Of a DNA stretch of 54,070 bases, positions 31,965 through 40,519 are shown piece by piece (position 1 is the stretch's first letter; each line of letters opens with the position of its first letter). The translations under genes and the position numbers were made by a program. The stretch is from an uncultured Senegalimassilia sp. (lineage in GTDB: Bacteria; Actinomycetota; Coriobacteriia; Coriobacteriales; Eggerthellaceae): the NCBI RefSeq assembly GCF_902464545.1, contig NZ_CABQJR010000016.1:1-54070 (forward strand). Reading direction: 5' to 3'. The notes under the pieces are model-generated. The model did no database searches, had not been told where the DNA came from, and saw only the letters and a list, made by a program, of their open reading frames with translations.

Positions 31965-33282
31965 CGCTCGCTTCGACGCGGAAAAGAGCAAGACCGTACG
32001 TAAAGTGGCAACGGCGTCCTTTTTCTGCAACTTCATTGAATGGTTCGACTATGCCACGTACTCGTACTTCGCGGTAGTTATCGCGCAAGTGTTCTTTCCG
32101 AACGACGATCCTGCGTTAGCATTGATCCAAACGTTTGCAGTGTTCGCTTTGTCGTTCTTGCTTCGTCCTATCGGCGCCATCTTCTGGGGTAACATGGGCG
32201 ACAAGAAGGGCCGTAAATGGTCGTTGACCGTTTCGGTCTTCATGATGGCCGGTGCCACGTTCTGCATCGGTCTGCTTCCCGGGTATGCTGCCTTGGGCAT
32301 CTGTGCTCCGGCTTTGCTGCTTCTGCTCCGCATGATCCAGGGCTTTTCCGCTTCTGGCGAGTATGCGGGTGCGGCAACGTTCTTGGCCGAGTATGCGCCT
32401 ACGGACAAGCGCGGTATGTATTGCTCTATCGTTCCCGCTTCTACGGCGATCGGCTTGTTGGTTGGCAGCGCTTTTGCGACCGTCATGTACACCGTCATGC
32501 CGGAAGCCGCGGTGAACGAGTGGGGCTGGCGTATCCCGTTCGTCCTTGCCGGTCCTATGGGTATCGGTGCGTATTTCGTGAACATTCAGCTCGAGGACTC
32601 TCCTACGTACCAGGCAATGCAGCGTGCATTGAAAGACGCTGAAGCCTCTGGCGCCGCCGGTGCTCCTGAGCGTCCTATCCACTGCCTGTTCACGAAGCAT
32701 CTGCGTAAGCTCATCATCTCCATCGGCGCTGCAATGCTGAACGCCGTTGGTTTCTATGTGGTGCTTACCTACCTTCCGGTATACCTGGAAACGGCCGTCA
32801 TGATGCCGAAGAACGAGGCGTCGTTGATCACCACCATCGCGTTGGTAACCTACGTCGCTTTCATTTTCGCGAGCGGGCATCTGTCTGACAAGTTCGGTCG
32901 CAAGAAGATGCTGATCACTGCATGTGTGTGCTTCATCGTCTTCACCATTCCGGCGTTCATCCTGATGAGCACTGCGAATTTCGTGACCGTCCTGGTGGTC
33001 GAGCTGATCATGTGCTTGATCCTCACCATTAACGACGGTACCCTTTCCAGCTACTTGAGCGAGACGTTCCCCACTCAGGTGCGTTACTCGGGCTTCGCCC
33101 TTAGCTTCAATATGGCTAACGCGCTGTTTGGTGGTACGGCATCGTTCATCTGCACATCGCTGATCACGGCGACGGGCTCCACCCTTGCTCCTGCGTTCTA
33201 TATGGTTGCGGTTTCCTGCGTTGCGCTGGTGGCCATGATCATGTCGCACGAGCACTCGAACAAGGATTTGTCCGAGATTTAG
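31954..33282 (+). CDS. MFS transporter, MHS (ProP/ShiA-like) family, copy 1
   Basis: A 442-residue major-facilitator transporter with twelve membrane segments, of the metabolite:proton symporter group. The hallmark NFIEWFDYATYSYFA and the loop-2 motif GNMGDKKGRKWSLTVSVFMM are present, and the same motif repeats as GHLSDKFGRKKMLITACV in the second half. These proteins import organic acids, betaines or related solutes; the substrate here is unknown. ATG 31954 follows CAGGGTG; an in-frame GTG at 31945 is less likely. It is strongly similar to the next transporter (copy 2), so the pair arose by duplication. It has an overlapping short ORF and a pseudoknot-like leader. Confidence 0.9.
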   Translation: MKDNARFDAEKSKTVRKVATASFFCNFIEWFDYATYSYFAVVIAQVFFPNDDPALALIQTFAVFALSFLLRPIGAIFWGNMGDKKGRKWSLTVSVFMMAGATFCIGLLPGYAALGICAPALLLLLRMIQGFSASGEYAGAATFLAEYAPTDKRGMYCSIVPASTAIGLLVGSAFATVMYTVMPEAAVNEWGWRIPFVLAGPMGIGAYFVNIQLEDSPTYQAMQRALKDAEASGAAGAPERPIHCLFTKHLRKLIISIGAAMLNAVGFYVVLTYLPVYLETAVMMPKNEASLITTIALVTYVAFIFASGHLSDKFGRKKMLITACVCFIVFTIPAFILMSTANFVTVLVVELIMCLILTINDGTLSSYLSETFPTQVRYSGFALSFNMANALFGGTASFICTSLITATGSTLAPAFYMVAVSCVALVAMIMSHEHSNKDLSEI

Positions 33283-33320
33283 AGGTTCGAGTAGGCGATT
33301 GCGGACTCCTCCTACCGTGA

Positions 33321-33442
33321 TTGCCTGTTCATAGCAGGCAAGTTGTTGGAGAATTTTTATTTGGGAATCGCGTTTTGCCAACGCGTTTACTTGAGACGAT
33401 TCTTCATCGGGCTACGTTGCTGAAAGGTAACAACTTGCCTGC
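33321..33442 (+). promoter_or_regulatory. Structured leader RNA of MFS gene 2 (riboswitch-like)
   Basis: GCAGGCAAGTTGTT (33334-33347) is perfectly complementary to 33429-33442, closing an ~80-nt domain. Inside are CGCGTT/AACGCG (33369-33374/33380-33385) and GAAT/ATTC (33365-33368/33399-33402). The left arm can instead pair with TTGCCTG at 33321-33327, a mutually exclusive local hairpin. A terminator-like hairpin (33484-33509) and a short ORF follow. The layout matches an attenuation switch. The upstream hairpin may also end the preceding MFS gene. Confidence 0.5.
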
Positions 33443-33483
33443 AAATGGCTAACATTGATAAGTGCACGGTATCATCTTCTTAT

Positions 33484-33509
33484 CCGCCAGTGCATAGGCG
33501 GGCCTTTTT
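33484..33509 (+). terminator. Terminator-like hairpin in the leader of MFS gene 2
   Basis: CCGCC and GGCGG form a short GC stem with an 8-base loop, followed by GCC and five Ts. It lies 30 bp before the short ORF, so it could be an attenuator. Confidence 0.55.
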
Positions 33510-33538
33510 GGTCCTGCCTTGAGGGTAAGGAGGTTGAA

Positions 33539-33646
33539 ATGCGAAACAACATCGCTTCAAGGGGAGGCGATGAACTGCCGTGTGCTGCAGTCGGTTTCAG
33601 TCTCAAAGCCGCTGCACTGTTCTTAGGGGAAAATCATGAATGCTGA
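33539..33646 (+). CDS. 35-residue upstream ORF overlapping MFS gene 2
   Basis: ATG 33539 has a near-perfect TAAGGAGG upstream. The peptide begins MRNNIASRGGDELPC and ends LFLGENHEC, with the stop at 33644-33646, overlapping the transporter ATG (33636) by 11 bases exactly as for copy 1. A leader peptide is the likely role; a functional small protein cannot be excluded. Confidence 0.6.
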   Translation: MRNNIASRGGDELPCAAVGFSLKAAALFLGENHEC

Positions 33647-34985
33647 CCAACCGAGACCGATTCAAAACGAAGCTGAGCTGACCGAGGCTGAAAAGCATAA
33701 AACGCTGAAGAAGGTTGTGTTCTCTTCGTTCTTGGGTAACTTCATCGAGTGGTTCGACTATGCCAGCTACTCCTACCTTGCCACCGTCATCGCTTTGGTG
33801 TTCTTCCCGGGCGAAGACAAAATGGTCTCAACCATGATGACGTTCGGCGTGTTCGCGCTGGCGTTCTTGGTCCGTCCTCTTGGTGCCATTTTCTGGGGCA
33901 ACATGGGTGATAAGAAGGGTCGTAAGTGGGCTCTGTCCATCTCCATCCTCATGATGTCCGGCGCCACCTTCCTTATCGGCTGCTTGCCGGGCTACGCCGT
34001 CATCGGCGTTGGCGCTCCGCTGCTGCTCCTGCTTATGCGTATGGTGCAGAGCTTCTCTGCTTCCGGTGAATATGCCGGCGCCGCCACGTTCATCGCCGAG
34101 TATTCGCCGAAGAACCATCGCGGTTTCTACTGCTCCATGGTTCCCGCCTCCACGGCCGTTGGCCTGCTGGTGGGCTCCCTGTTCGCTACCTGGATGTTCA
34201 ACACGTTCGGCGCTGCGTCCGACTTCGTGGTGAACTGGGGCTGGCGTATCCCGTTCTGGCTGGCTGGTCCTCTTGGCTATATCACGCACTACATCCGCGA
34301 GCATTTGGAAGACTCCCCGGTGTATGCGAAGATGCAGGCCGAGCTTGCCGAGAAGGGCATGAAGAGCGAAGACAAGCCGATCCGCACCCTGTTCAAGAAG
34401 CACTTCCGCGTGCTGGCCATCTCCTTCGGCGCATGCGTGCTGAACGCTGTGGGCTTCTACGCTGTTCTGACCTACCTGCCGAACTACCTTGAGGCTACGC
34501 TGAACTACGATCCTGCTCAGGCGTCCATCATCACCACTATCGTGCTGGTCGTCTACATCGGCTTCATCTTCCTTTCCGGCCGCATCTCCGACAAGTTTGG
34601 TCGCAAGAAGATGCTCATCACGGCTGCTGCAGGCTTCATGGTCTTCACTATCCCCGCGTTCTGGCTGCTGAACACGCTGGATTTCTTCACCATCCTCGTG
34701 GTCGAGCTGGTCATGTGCCTGATGCTCACCATCAACGACGGTACGCTTTCCAGCTACCTGTGCGAGACGTTCCCGACCGACGTGCGTTACTCCGGCTTCG
34801 CTCTGAGCTTCAACCTGGCTAACGCTATCTTCGGCGGTTCCGCTTCCTACATCTCCTTCGCCCTGATCAACTTCACGGGCGACCCGATCGCTCCTGCGTA
34901 CTACATGGTCTTCATCGCCGTTTTGGCCTTGGGCGCCATGATCGCATCGCACGAGCACACCGGCAAGGACCTGTCCGAGGTGTAA
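33636..34985 (+). CDS. MFS transporter, MHS (ProP/ShiA-like) family, copy 2
   Basis: A 449-residue paralogue of the preceding transporter with the same architecture: NFIEWFDYASYSYLA, GNMGDKKGRKWALSISILMM, GRISDKFGRKKMLITAAAGF and a nearly identical C-terminus (IASHEHTGKDLSEV against IMSHEHSNKDLSEI). Twelve membrane segments. Differences concentrate in the central loop (AEKGMKSEDKPIRTLFKKH) and the periplasmic loop after helix 5, which may reflect different substrates. The start is set by GGGGA six bases upstream and by the overlapping short ORF. A strong terminator follows; the TetR regulator is next. Confidence 0.9.
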   Translation: MNADQPRPIQNEAELTEAEKHKTLKKVVFSSFLGNFIEWFDYASYSYLATVIALVFFPGEDKMVSTMMTFGVFALAFLVRPLGAIFWGNMGDKKGRKWALSISILMMSGATFLIGCLPGYAVIGVGAPLLLLLMRMVQSFSASGEYAGAATFIAEYSPKNHRGFYCSMVPASTAVGLLVGSLFATWMFNTFGAASDFVVNWGWRIPFWLAGPLGYITHYIREHLEDSPVYAKMQAELAEKGMKSEDKPIRTLFKKHFRVLAISFGACVLNAVGFYAVLTYLPNYLEATLNYDPAQASIITTIVLVVYIGFIFLSGRISDKFGRKKMLITAAAGFMVFTIPAFWLLNTLDFFTILVVELVMCLMLTINDGTLSSYLCETFPTDVRYSGFALSFNLANAIFGGSASYISFALINFTGDPIAPAYYMVFIAVLALGAMIASHEHTGKDLSEV

Positions 34986-35025
34986 CGCGTACGCGCATAT
35001 CGGCAATCCTACGATTTGCCTGATG

Positions 35026-35064
35026 AATGCCGCTCGAGTGTCTGCACTCGGGCGGCATTTCATT
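35026..35064 (+). terminator. Terminator of MFS gene 2
   Basis: AATGCCGC-T-CGAGTG pairs with CACTCG-G-GCGGCATT (15 bp, one G-U) around TCTG, then TCATTT. Confidence 0.85.
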
Positions 35065-35104
35065 TACAATGGAACCATTGGGTTTTTGCGTAAAGGAGAC
35101 CGAT

Positions 35105-35692
35105 GTGAGTGAGGCGAATCAAACCCCTAAATCGTTGAAGGCTCAGATTACGCGCACGTCGCTTGTGCTTGCCGCTGCGGCGCTTTTGCGCGAACAGGGC
35201 CCGAAGGCAGTCACGTATCGCAAAGTTGCGCAATGGGCGGGGGCCGCTTCATCATCGGTCGGATACTATTTCGAATCCACCAACCAGCTTCTGTATGAAG
35301 CGGGTCGTTACAACATCCAGCTTTGGGCCGAGCGTGCTGAAAACGCTGCCGCTACTGCCGAATCCATGGACCAGGCTGACTGTCGCAAGCATCTGATCAA
35401 CCTGCTCATCAGCGCTAGCCTGCCCGATGATTCCGTGAATCCCGCCGCTCATTACATGCAGTTGCTTGCAGCATCTGAGTCCGAGGACGTTACCGAGGCT
35501 TATCGTAACGGTCGCGTGCAGCTCGACCAGGCAGTCGGGCGGATTCTCAAGCATGCGGGCGTGAAGCTGCCTGCACATGTGGTGGGAATCGTCGTCGACG
35601 GAGCAGCCGTCGCGGCAATCTCCGAAGGTCGTGAAGTCAGGGAAATCGCAGCCGAGCTCTTGGAGAGCCTTGTAGCGGCGTACGAGGGCTAG
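35105..35692 (+). CDS. TetR-family transcriptional regulator
   Basis: A 195-residue regulator with an N-terminal TetR helix-turn-helix (LVLAAAALLREQGPKAVTYR, then VAQWAGAASSSVGYYFEST) and an all-helical ligand-binding C-terminal domain. TetR proteins usually repress genes nearby; the two MFS genes just upstream are the obvious candidates, with a transported solute as inducer. I chose the GTG at 35105 because AAAGGAG lies six bases upstream; the ATG two bases earlier is followed at once by TGA. The frame open from 35027 would cross the MFS terminator. Confidence 0.85.
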   Translation: MSEANQTPKSLKAQITRTSLVLAAAALLREQGPKAVTYRKVAQWAGAASSSVGYYFESTNQLLYEAGRYNIQLWAERAENAAATAESMDQADCRKHLINLLISASLPDDSVNPAAHYMQLLAASESEDVTEAYRNGRVQLDQAVGRILKHAGVKLPAHVVGIVVDGAAVAAISEGREVREIAAELLESLVAAYEG

Positions 35693-36055
35693 GGGCTGTT
35701 TGCGCGTTGACTCGCGGGCCTGTCCTGTCGTGTGTGGTCTGGATACATGCAAAACATTGCGATGCTTGCTCGGTCTGGTCCGCAATAAGAGCATCGTTCC
35801 AGTGTGCAAGGGTTAGAGAAGTGCTATTTGCGCTGACTCGCAGGTCTGCTTAAGCGCTTGCTAAGCTTCGGTCCTGGTGCGACGAAACAATGAGTGCCTA
35901 TGCGTTCTCGTTTCGCAACGTGAATAGCTGCGATCCGTATCGGGACGCTATCCAGGGTTTCTTCGACAAGTGCTTCCGAGCTCTTGTTCCGCAATGCTTG
36001 TAGCTTAGTTAAGCGGCTATCTGGTATCGACGTGTTCTGAAATACGCTGAAACAT
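35693..36055. other. Intergenic region with an imperfect direct repeat
   Basis: No gene is supported. A ~23-bp segment at 35699-35722 (TTTGCGCGTTGACTCGCGGG onward) recurs imperfectly at 35827-35848. The origin is unknown; promoter sequences for either flanking gene were not evident. Confidence 0.4.
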
Positions 36056-36090
36056 GAAAAAGGCTCGGACCATATGGTCCGAGCCTTTCT
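36056..36090 (-). terminator. Terminator of the arginine/ornithine-type antiporter gene
   Basis: GGCTCGGACC and GGTCCGAGCC pair perfectly around ATAT, with A/T tracts on both sides, so it can act in both directions; on the minus strand TTTTTC follows. Confidence 0.9.
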
Positions 36091-36118
36091 GCATCTTGCG
36101 AAGGAGGGGGGATTTCGC

Positions 36119-37558
36119 CTAGATGCCGATCACACCCATGCCGACGAGGGCCAGGGCTGCGACGCCAAGTGCGCTCACAACGCCCATGCCGACTTTCTCG
36201 CCCTTCGTCAGAGCGTAGCCGCGGTCCTTGCGAGCCTTGGCGTACACGAAGAAGCCGGGGATGTAGCCAACGCAGGTGAGCAGCAGGAACGACCAGCCGT
36301 TGTACAGCACGCCGACCACCTGGAAGGCCAGGGCGATGACGCCGATAGCGATCTGAGCTGCGTTCTTGTCCTCCTTGGCGGAGAACTTAATCTGGTACAG
36401 CGCGATGAACGCCCAGGTGATCACGATGGAGACGGTGCACATGCTGAAGGCGAAGTTGTACGCATCCTCGCTGAACATTAGCACGATCAGGAACACCTGG
36501 ATGCAAGCGCCTACGAGCAGCAGGCTCATCTGCGGTGCGCCCTTGCTGTTCAGCTTGCCCCAGGACTCGGGGAGCAGGTGACGCTCGGCCATTTCGGAGG
36601 TGGTCTCAGCGGGCAGCATGGTGAAGGACAGCCAGGCGCCTGCAACACCGACGATGATGGCAATGCTGATGAACGCGCCGCCCCAGCCGGGAGCCATGGA
36701 ATCGAACACGTAGAGCATCGCGGGGTAATCGAGCTGAGCGATTTCGGTGTAGCTCATGTAGCCGTAGGGGAGCACGGAGCAGCCGATGTAGATGAGCAGC
36801 AGGCAGATCAGGCCGATGACGGTAGCCTTGCCCACCTCATGCTTGTTGCGGGCGCGGGAGCTCATGACCGCAGCGCCCTCGATGCCGATGAACACCCACA
36901 TCATGATGATCATGCAGTTCATGACCTGCTCGAACAGGCCGCCCATGCTGGCGGCGTCAGCGCCCATCTCGCCAGCGGCGACGGCGTTGTTGTACACGTT
37001 ACCCCAGAAGTCGGCGGTGAAGATGCCGGCGTTGAACATGAAGATGGCGAAGATCAGGAAGATGCCCAGGGAGGCAACCTTCGCCACCATGACGATAGCG
37101 TTCAGGAAGGAGGCGCTCTCAACGCCGCGGATGACCAGGAAGGTCAGCGCCCACATGAACAGCGAGGCGACGATCACACACGGCAGGGTGTTGCCGGGGA
37201 GGAAGGTGGGGAAGAAGTAGCCGAGCGTGGACATCATCATCGTGGCGAACGCGATGTTGCCCAGCCATGCGGACAGCCAGTAACCCCAGCCGGAAACGAA
37301 GCCGGCAAGCGGGCCGAAGCCCTCCTCGGCGTACTGGAAGATGCCCTTGAGCTCGGGCTTCTTGGCGCCCAGGTTGTTCAGCGACAGGGCAAGGGCGGCG
37401 AAGCCGATACCGACGACTGCCCAGGCCACCAGCACGGCGCCGGGGCTGGCGACGCCCGCAAGCTGCCCGGTGATGGCGAACACGCCGGAACCGATGCAGG
37501 AACTGACGACCATGCCGATCAGCCCGAACAGGCCGATACCTTTAGCTTTCTCGCTCAT
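36119..37558 (-). CDS. arcD: Basic amino acid antiporter (ArcD/APA-type)
   Basis: A 479-residue APC-superfamily antiporter with twelve membrane segments, of the basic amino acid/polyamine antiporter group. The start GLFGLIGMVVSSCIGSGVFA holds the family's glycine-rich first helix, and WVFIGIEGAAVMSSRARNKH is the conserved sixth-helix region. Its place directly downstream of arginine deiminase on the same strand points to arginine/ornithine exchange, though agmatine or other basic substrates are possible. ATG 37558 has AAGGAGGG upstream. The arcA terminator lies between the two genes, so this gene has its own promoter or depends on read-through. Confidence 0.85.
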   Translation of the reverse strand: MSEKAKGIGLFGLIGMVVSSCIGSGVFAITGQLAGVASPGAVLVAWAVVGIGFAALALSLNNLGAKKPELKGIFQYAEEGFGPLAGFVSGWGYWLSAWLGNIAFATMMMSTLGYFFPTFLPGNTLPCVIVASLFMWALTFLVIRGVESASFLNAIVMVAKVASLGIFLIFAIFMFNAGIFTADFWGNVYNNAVAAGEMGADAASMGGLFEQVMNCMIIMMWVFIGIEGAAVMSSRARNKHEVGKATVIGLICLLLIYIGCSVLPYGYMSYTEIAQLDYPAMLYVFDSMAPGWGGAFISIAIIVGVAGAWLSFTMLPAETTSEMAERHLLPESWGKLNSKGAPQMSLLLVGACIQVFLIVLMFSEDAYNFAFSMCTVSIVITWAFIALYQIKFSAKEDKNAAQIAIGVIALAFQVVGVLYNGWSFLLLTCVGYIPGFFVYAKARKDRGYALTKGEKVGMGVVSALGVAALALVGMGVIGI

Positions 37559-37726
37559 GATTTCCCTCCTTAGTAGAAATCAATCGTTTGGTTTCGCCCC
37601 TGGACTCCGCTTGTTTAGCCGGACATACCGAACCTGCCTACGGTGGCGAATCCCGTTTACAGGCTCAAACGGAACGCAGAGGCGAAACCGATGGAAACAG
37701 CGGGCAGCGCGTCGTTTCGCAAGCTG

Positions 37727-37764
37727 CCCAAAAGGGAGGCCGATCGATCCGGCGGCCTCCCTTT
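37727..37764 (-). terminator. Terminator of arcA
   Basis: On the minus strand AAAGGGAGGCCG (from 37764) pairs with CGGCCTCCCTTT (ending 37731), followed by TTGGG. It starts about 10 bp after the arcA stop. Confidence 0.85.
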
Positions 37765-37774
37765 ATGAAAACGA

Positions 37775-38992
37775 TTAGTCCTCGCGCACGACCGGCATGC
37801 TCATGCAGCGCGGGCCGCCACGGCCGCGGGACAGCTCGGCCGAGGGGATCTCGATGACGTCGATGTTGTTCTTGCGCAGCACGGCGTTCGTGACGTCGTT
37901 GCGCTCGTAAACAACCACGCGACCAGGAGCGATGCACAGCGTGTTGGAGCCGTCGTTCCACTGCTCGCGCTCTGCGGCGATACGGTCGCCACCGCCGCAG
38001 GGGATCAGCGTCACCGGCATGCCGATGTACTTCTCCAGGATCTGCTCGAGCGGGGCGTTGATCTCATGAACCTTGATGCCGTCGCCTTCGGGCGTGATCT
38101 CGAACACGGACAGCGGGCCCATGATGCCGGGATGGATGGTGAACTTGTCAACGTCGATCTGGGTGAACACGGTGTCCAGGTGCATCATGGCGCGGTTGTT
38201 CGGGATGTTGAACGCCAGGATGGTGTCGACCGGGGAGGTGGGGTCGTTGAAGATGTTGTGGGCGATGCCGTCGATGGCGTCGGGCTCGGTGCGCTGGGAG
38301 ATGCCGATGGCCAGCACGTGCTCGTTGATGTTGAGGATGTCGCCGCCCTCGATGTGGAAGGTGTTGTAGCGGCTGTAGTACTGCGGGGTGCCCTGGAAGT
38401 CCGGGTGATAGTTGAAGATGTACTCGCCGTAGATGGTCTCACGGTTGCGGGTGACGGAGTACATGCGGTTGATGGAGACGCCGTTGCCGATCATCGCGAA
38501 GGGGTCGCGGGTGAAGTACAGGTTCGGCATCGGGGCGACGACCATCTTGGAGGCCTCGGACACCAGGTCGACCAGCGAGTTGGACTTGTCGGTGTGCAGC
38601 TCGGTGAGGTTGATGCCCTCCATGGTCTTCAGGACGAAGTCCTTGGCGTCAGGGTAGTTCTCCTGCATGTAATCGAAGATGATCTTGCGATAACGCTCGG
38701 TCTTGATGCCGGCTTCGTCGATCCACTGCAGCAGGAACTTCTCGCGCAGCTCGGGGTCGGCGGCCAGAACCTCGGCCGTCAGGTCCTCCAGGTACACGAC
38801 TTCGACGCCGTTGTCGCGCAGGGCCTGTGCGAAGGCGTCATGCTCTTCCTGAGCAACCTTCAAGAACGGGATGTCGTCGAACAGCAGCTCCTCGAGCGTG
38901 TTCGGGGTGAGGTTCAGCAGCTCCTTGCCGGGACGGTGCAGCAGCACCTTCTTCAGCGGCTTGATCTCGCTTTTGACGTTCACGCCAGCCAT
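37775..38992 (-). CDS. arcA: Arginine deiminase
   Basis: A 405-residue arginine deiminase that hydrolyses L-arginine to citrulline and ammonia, the first step of the ATP-yielding arginine dihydrolase pathway. The active-site motifs are all present: PNLYFTRDPFAMIG, NTFHIEGGDILNINEH, MMHLDTVFTQID and the nucleophile Cys396 in GRGGPRCMSMP. Length is standard. ATG 38992 has AGAAGG upstream. The antiporter gene follows downstream, and a LuxR-type gene is divergent. No ornithine carbamoyltransferase or carbamate kinase is in the window, so the rest of the pathway must be elsewhere. Confidence 0.96.
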   Translation of the reverse strand: MAGVNVKSEIKPLKKVLLHRPGKELLNLTPNTLEELLFDDIPFLKVAQEEHDAFAQALRDNGVEVVYLEDLTAEVLAADPELREKFLLQWIDEAGIKTERYRKIIFDYMQENYPDAKDFVLKTMEGINLTELHTDKSNSLVDLVSEASKMVVAPMPNLYFTRDPFAMIGNGVSINRMYSVTRNRETIYGEYIFNYHPDFQGTPQYYSRYNTFHIEGGDILNINEHVLAIGISQRTEPDAIDGIAHNIFNDPTSPVDTILAFNIPNNRAMMHLDTVFTQIDVDKFTIHPGIMGPLSVFEITPEGDGIKVHEINAPLEQILEKYIGMPVTLIPCGGGDRIAAEREQWNDGSNTLCIAPGRVVVYERNDVTNAVLRKNNIDVIEIPSAELSRGRGGPRCMSMPVVRED

Positions 38993-39269
38993 TGCAAACC
39001 TTCTTTCGTCTCGTGGGATGAAGACTATCTTCGCCGTGCAAGCCTTCCAGCGCTTCTTGGCCTAACGCTTTGGGCTTGCGAGTGGGGCGTTTTCGGTGCC
39101 CCGTTCCGTTGACTCCACTTTGCAACCTCCACGTAAAATCCGGAAGGTCTAACGCGGATTTAACGACCCTCGTTTAGAGGTGGAACCAAGGACTATCGCA
39201 AAGCGAAACTTCCTAAACCCGCGATAAACCCCTGATGGAGAGCTTGTGGTATGGTGTTAAGGAAAGCTG

Positions 39270-39330
39270 GTAAACAGAGTCGGCCCTCATCGGTTTAGCT
39301 GACTTCGGCGCTCATCGTTTCTGTAAACAG
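39270..39330. repeat. Repeated motifs between arcA and the LuxR-type gene
   Basis: GTAAACAG occurs at 39270-39277 and 39323-39330. CGGCCCTCATCG at 39281-39292 recurs as CGGCGCTCATCG at 39306-39317, 25 bp apart. The region separates divergent arcA and a LuxR-type gene, so these are candidate regulator sites. The rest of 38993-39442 shows no gene. Confidence 0.45.
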
Positions 39331-39442
39331 GGTGGCGAATCGGGGTTGAGGATAAAATAGGTACGGGGAAGTAGTTACAATACCGAGGATTGCCTTGGCC
39401 GGCTGCGGGAGGCTGGCGGCAAAGCGTTCTACGGAGGGGCCT

Positions 39443-40411
39443 GTGGAGCTTGCACTGTTCTATTACACGCTGCTGATGCTGCTCGTTTCCATTTTGGTGG
39501 CGGCGGTATGCTTGTCCTCGTACCTGGTGTCGCGCAAGAAGACCATGCTGTTCCTTTCGGTCGCCTTCGCGTTCTACTTTTTCGACATTTCCTTGGTGTT
39601 TCAAGACGAGTTCATCGTCCGCTCAAGCGGAGATACGCTCACCTCCGGATATCTCCTAGTCCGTTCGCTTGCTTCGGTGCTGACCGGGGGCGGGTTCGTC
39701 ACGGCGTTCTGGGTCTTGCTTTGCGACTATCTGAACGAAACGCGCCGCAGCATGTTCGCGGTACCGCCGGCGGTTTTCGCGATCGCCGGCATTGCCACGC
39801 TGGTGGTTCTTCCCGATGGTGATGTGCAGCGCTTCTGGTTCTGGTCCATACGCCAGTTCTATATGTATTGGATCCTGTTGTATGCGGGATATAGCTTCTT
39901 GCGTCAGAAAGACGACGCCGAGCGCGCCCGCATGTGGCGGCATCGGGGCTTGTATGCGGTGGCGTGGGTACTGGGCCTGATCGTGTTGGCCGAGGATGCC
40001 GCTTCCTTCCTGGTGCTGGACTTGCCGTCGGTTAACCTGGGCTCGATTATCTTCAGCGCCGAGCGCAGCTATGCGGAGAATCTGCTGATGCTGGTCATCG
40101 GCGTTGCCGCGGTGCGCAACGGGGTTCGTATGCTTTCGCTTCGTTTCGAGCGTCCTCCTGCGCAGGGTGGTAGCAAGCAGCAGGAGCAGCAGATCGTCGA
40201 GAACCTGAACGTGTTCGCCACGCGTCATAAGCTCTCCCAGCGCGAGCGCGAGGTGCTTTACCTTATCCTGCTGGGCAAGGATAACCAGAACATCGCATCC
40301 GAGATGTCGCTGGCGCTTTCCACGGTGAAGGTGCACGTGCACAACATCTTGAAGAAAACGGGCGATGCCAGCCGACAGGAATTGATCCAAAACTTCTGGA
40401 AGATGTCGTAA
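39443..40411 (+). CDS. Membrane-bound LuxR-family regulator (7-TM type)
   Basis: A 322-residue protein with about seven hydrophobic segments over the first ~235 residues and a cytoplasmic LuxR helix-turn-helix at the C-terminus (LSQREREVLYLILLGKDNQN, then SLALSTVKVHVHNILKKTG). Membrane-tethered LuxR regulators of this shape are numerous in Eggerthellaceae and usually sit beside the genes they control. Divergence from arcA suggests control of arginine metabolism. I chose the GTG at 39443 (ACGGAGGGG just upstream) over an earlier TTG at 39395 that lacks a ribosome site. Confidence 0.83.
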   Translation: MELALFYYTLLMLLVSILVAAVCLSSYLVSRKKTMLFLSVAFAFYFFDISLVFQDEFIVRSSGDTLTSGYLLVRSLASVLTGGGFVTAFWVLLCDYLNETRRSMFAVPPAVFAIAGIATLVVLPDGDVQRFWFWSIRQFYMYWILLYAGYSFLRQKDDAERARMWRHRGLYAVAWVLGLIVLAEDAASFLVLDLPSVNLGSIIFSAERSYAENLLMLVIGVAAVRNGVRMLSLRFERPPAQGGSKQQEQQIVENLNVFATRHKLSQREREVLYLILLGKDNQNIASEMSLALSTVKVHVHNILKKTGDASRQELIQNFWKMS

Positions 40412-40519
40412 GGCTTGCTACGCTCGGCGTGCTTCAGCCGCCTGTCCCCGAAAACCTACTCTCCGCCGCCGTTGGCCGACACGCTGTGTTACGGGCGTGT
40501 ATCGAAACGGCCGCACAAT

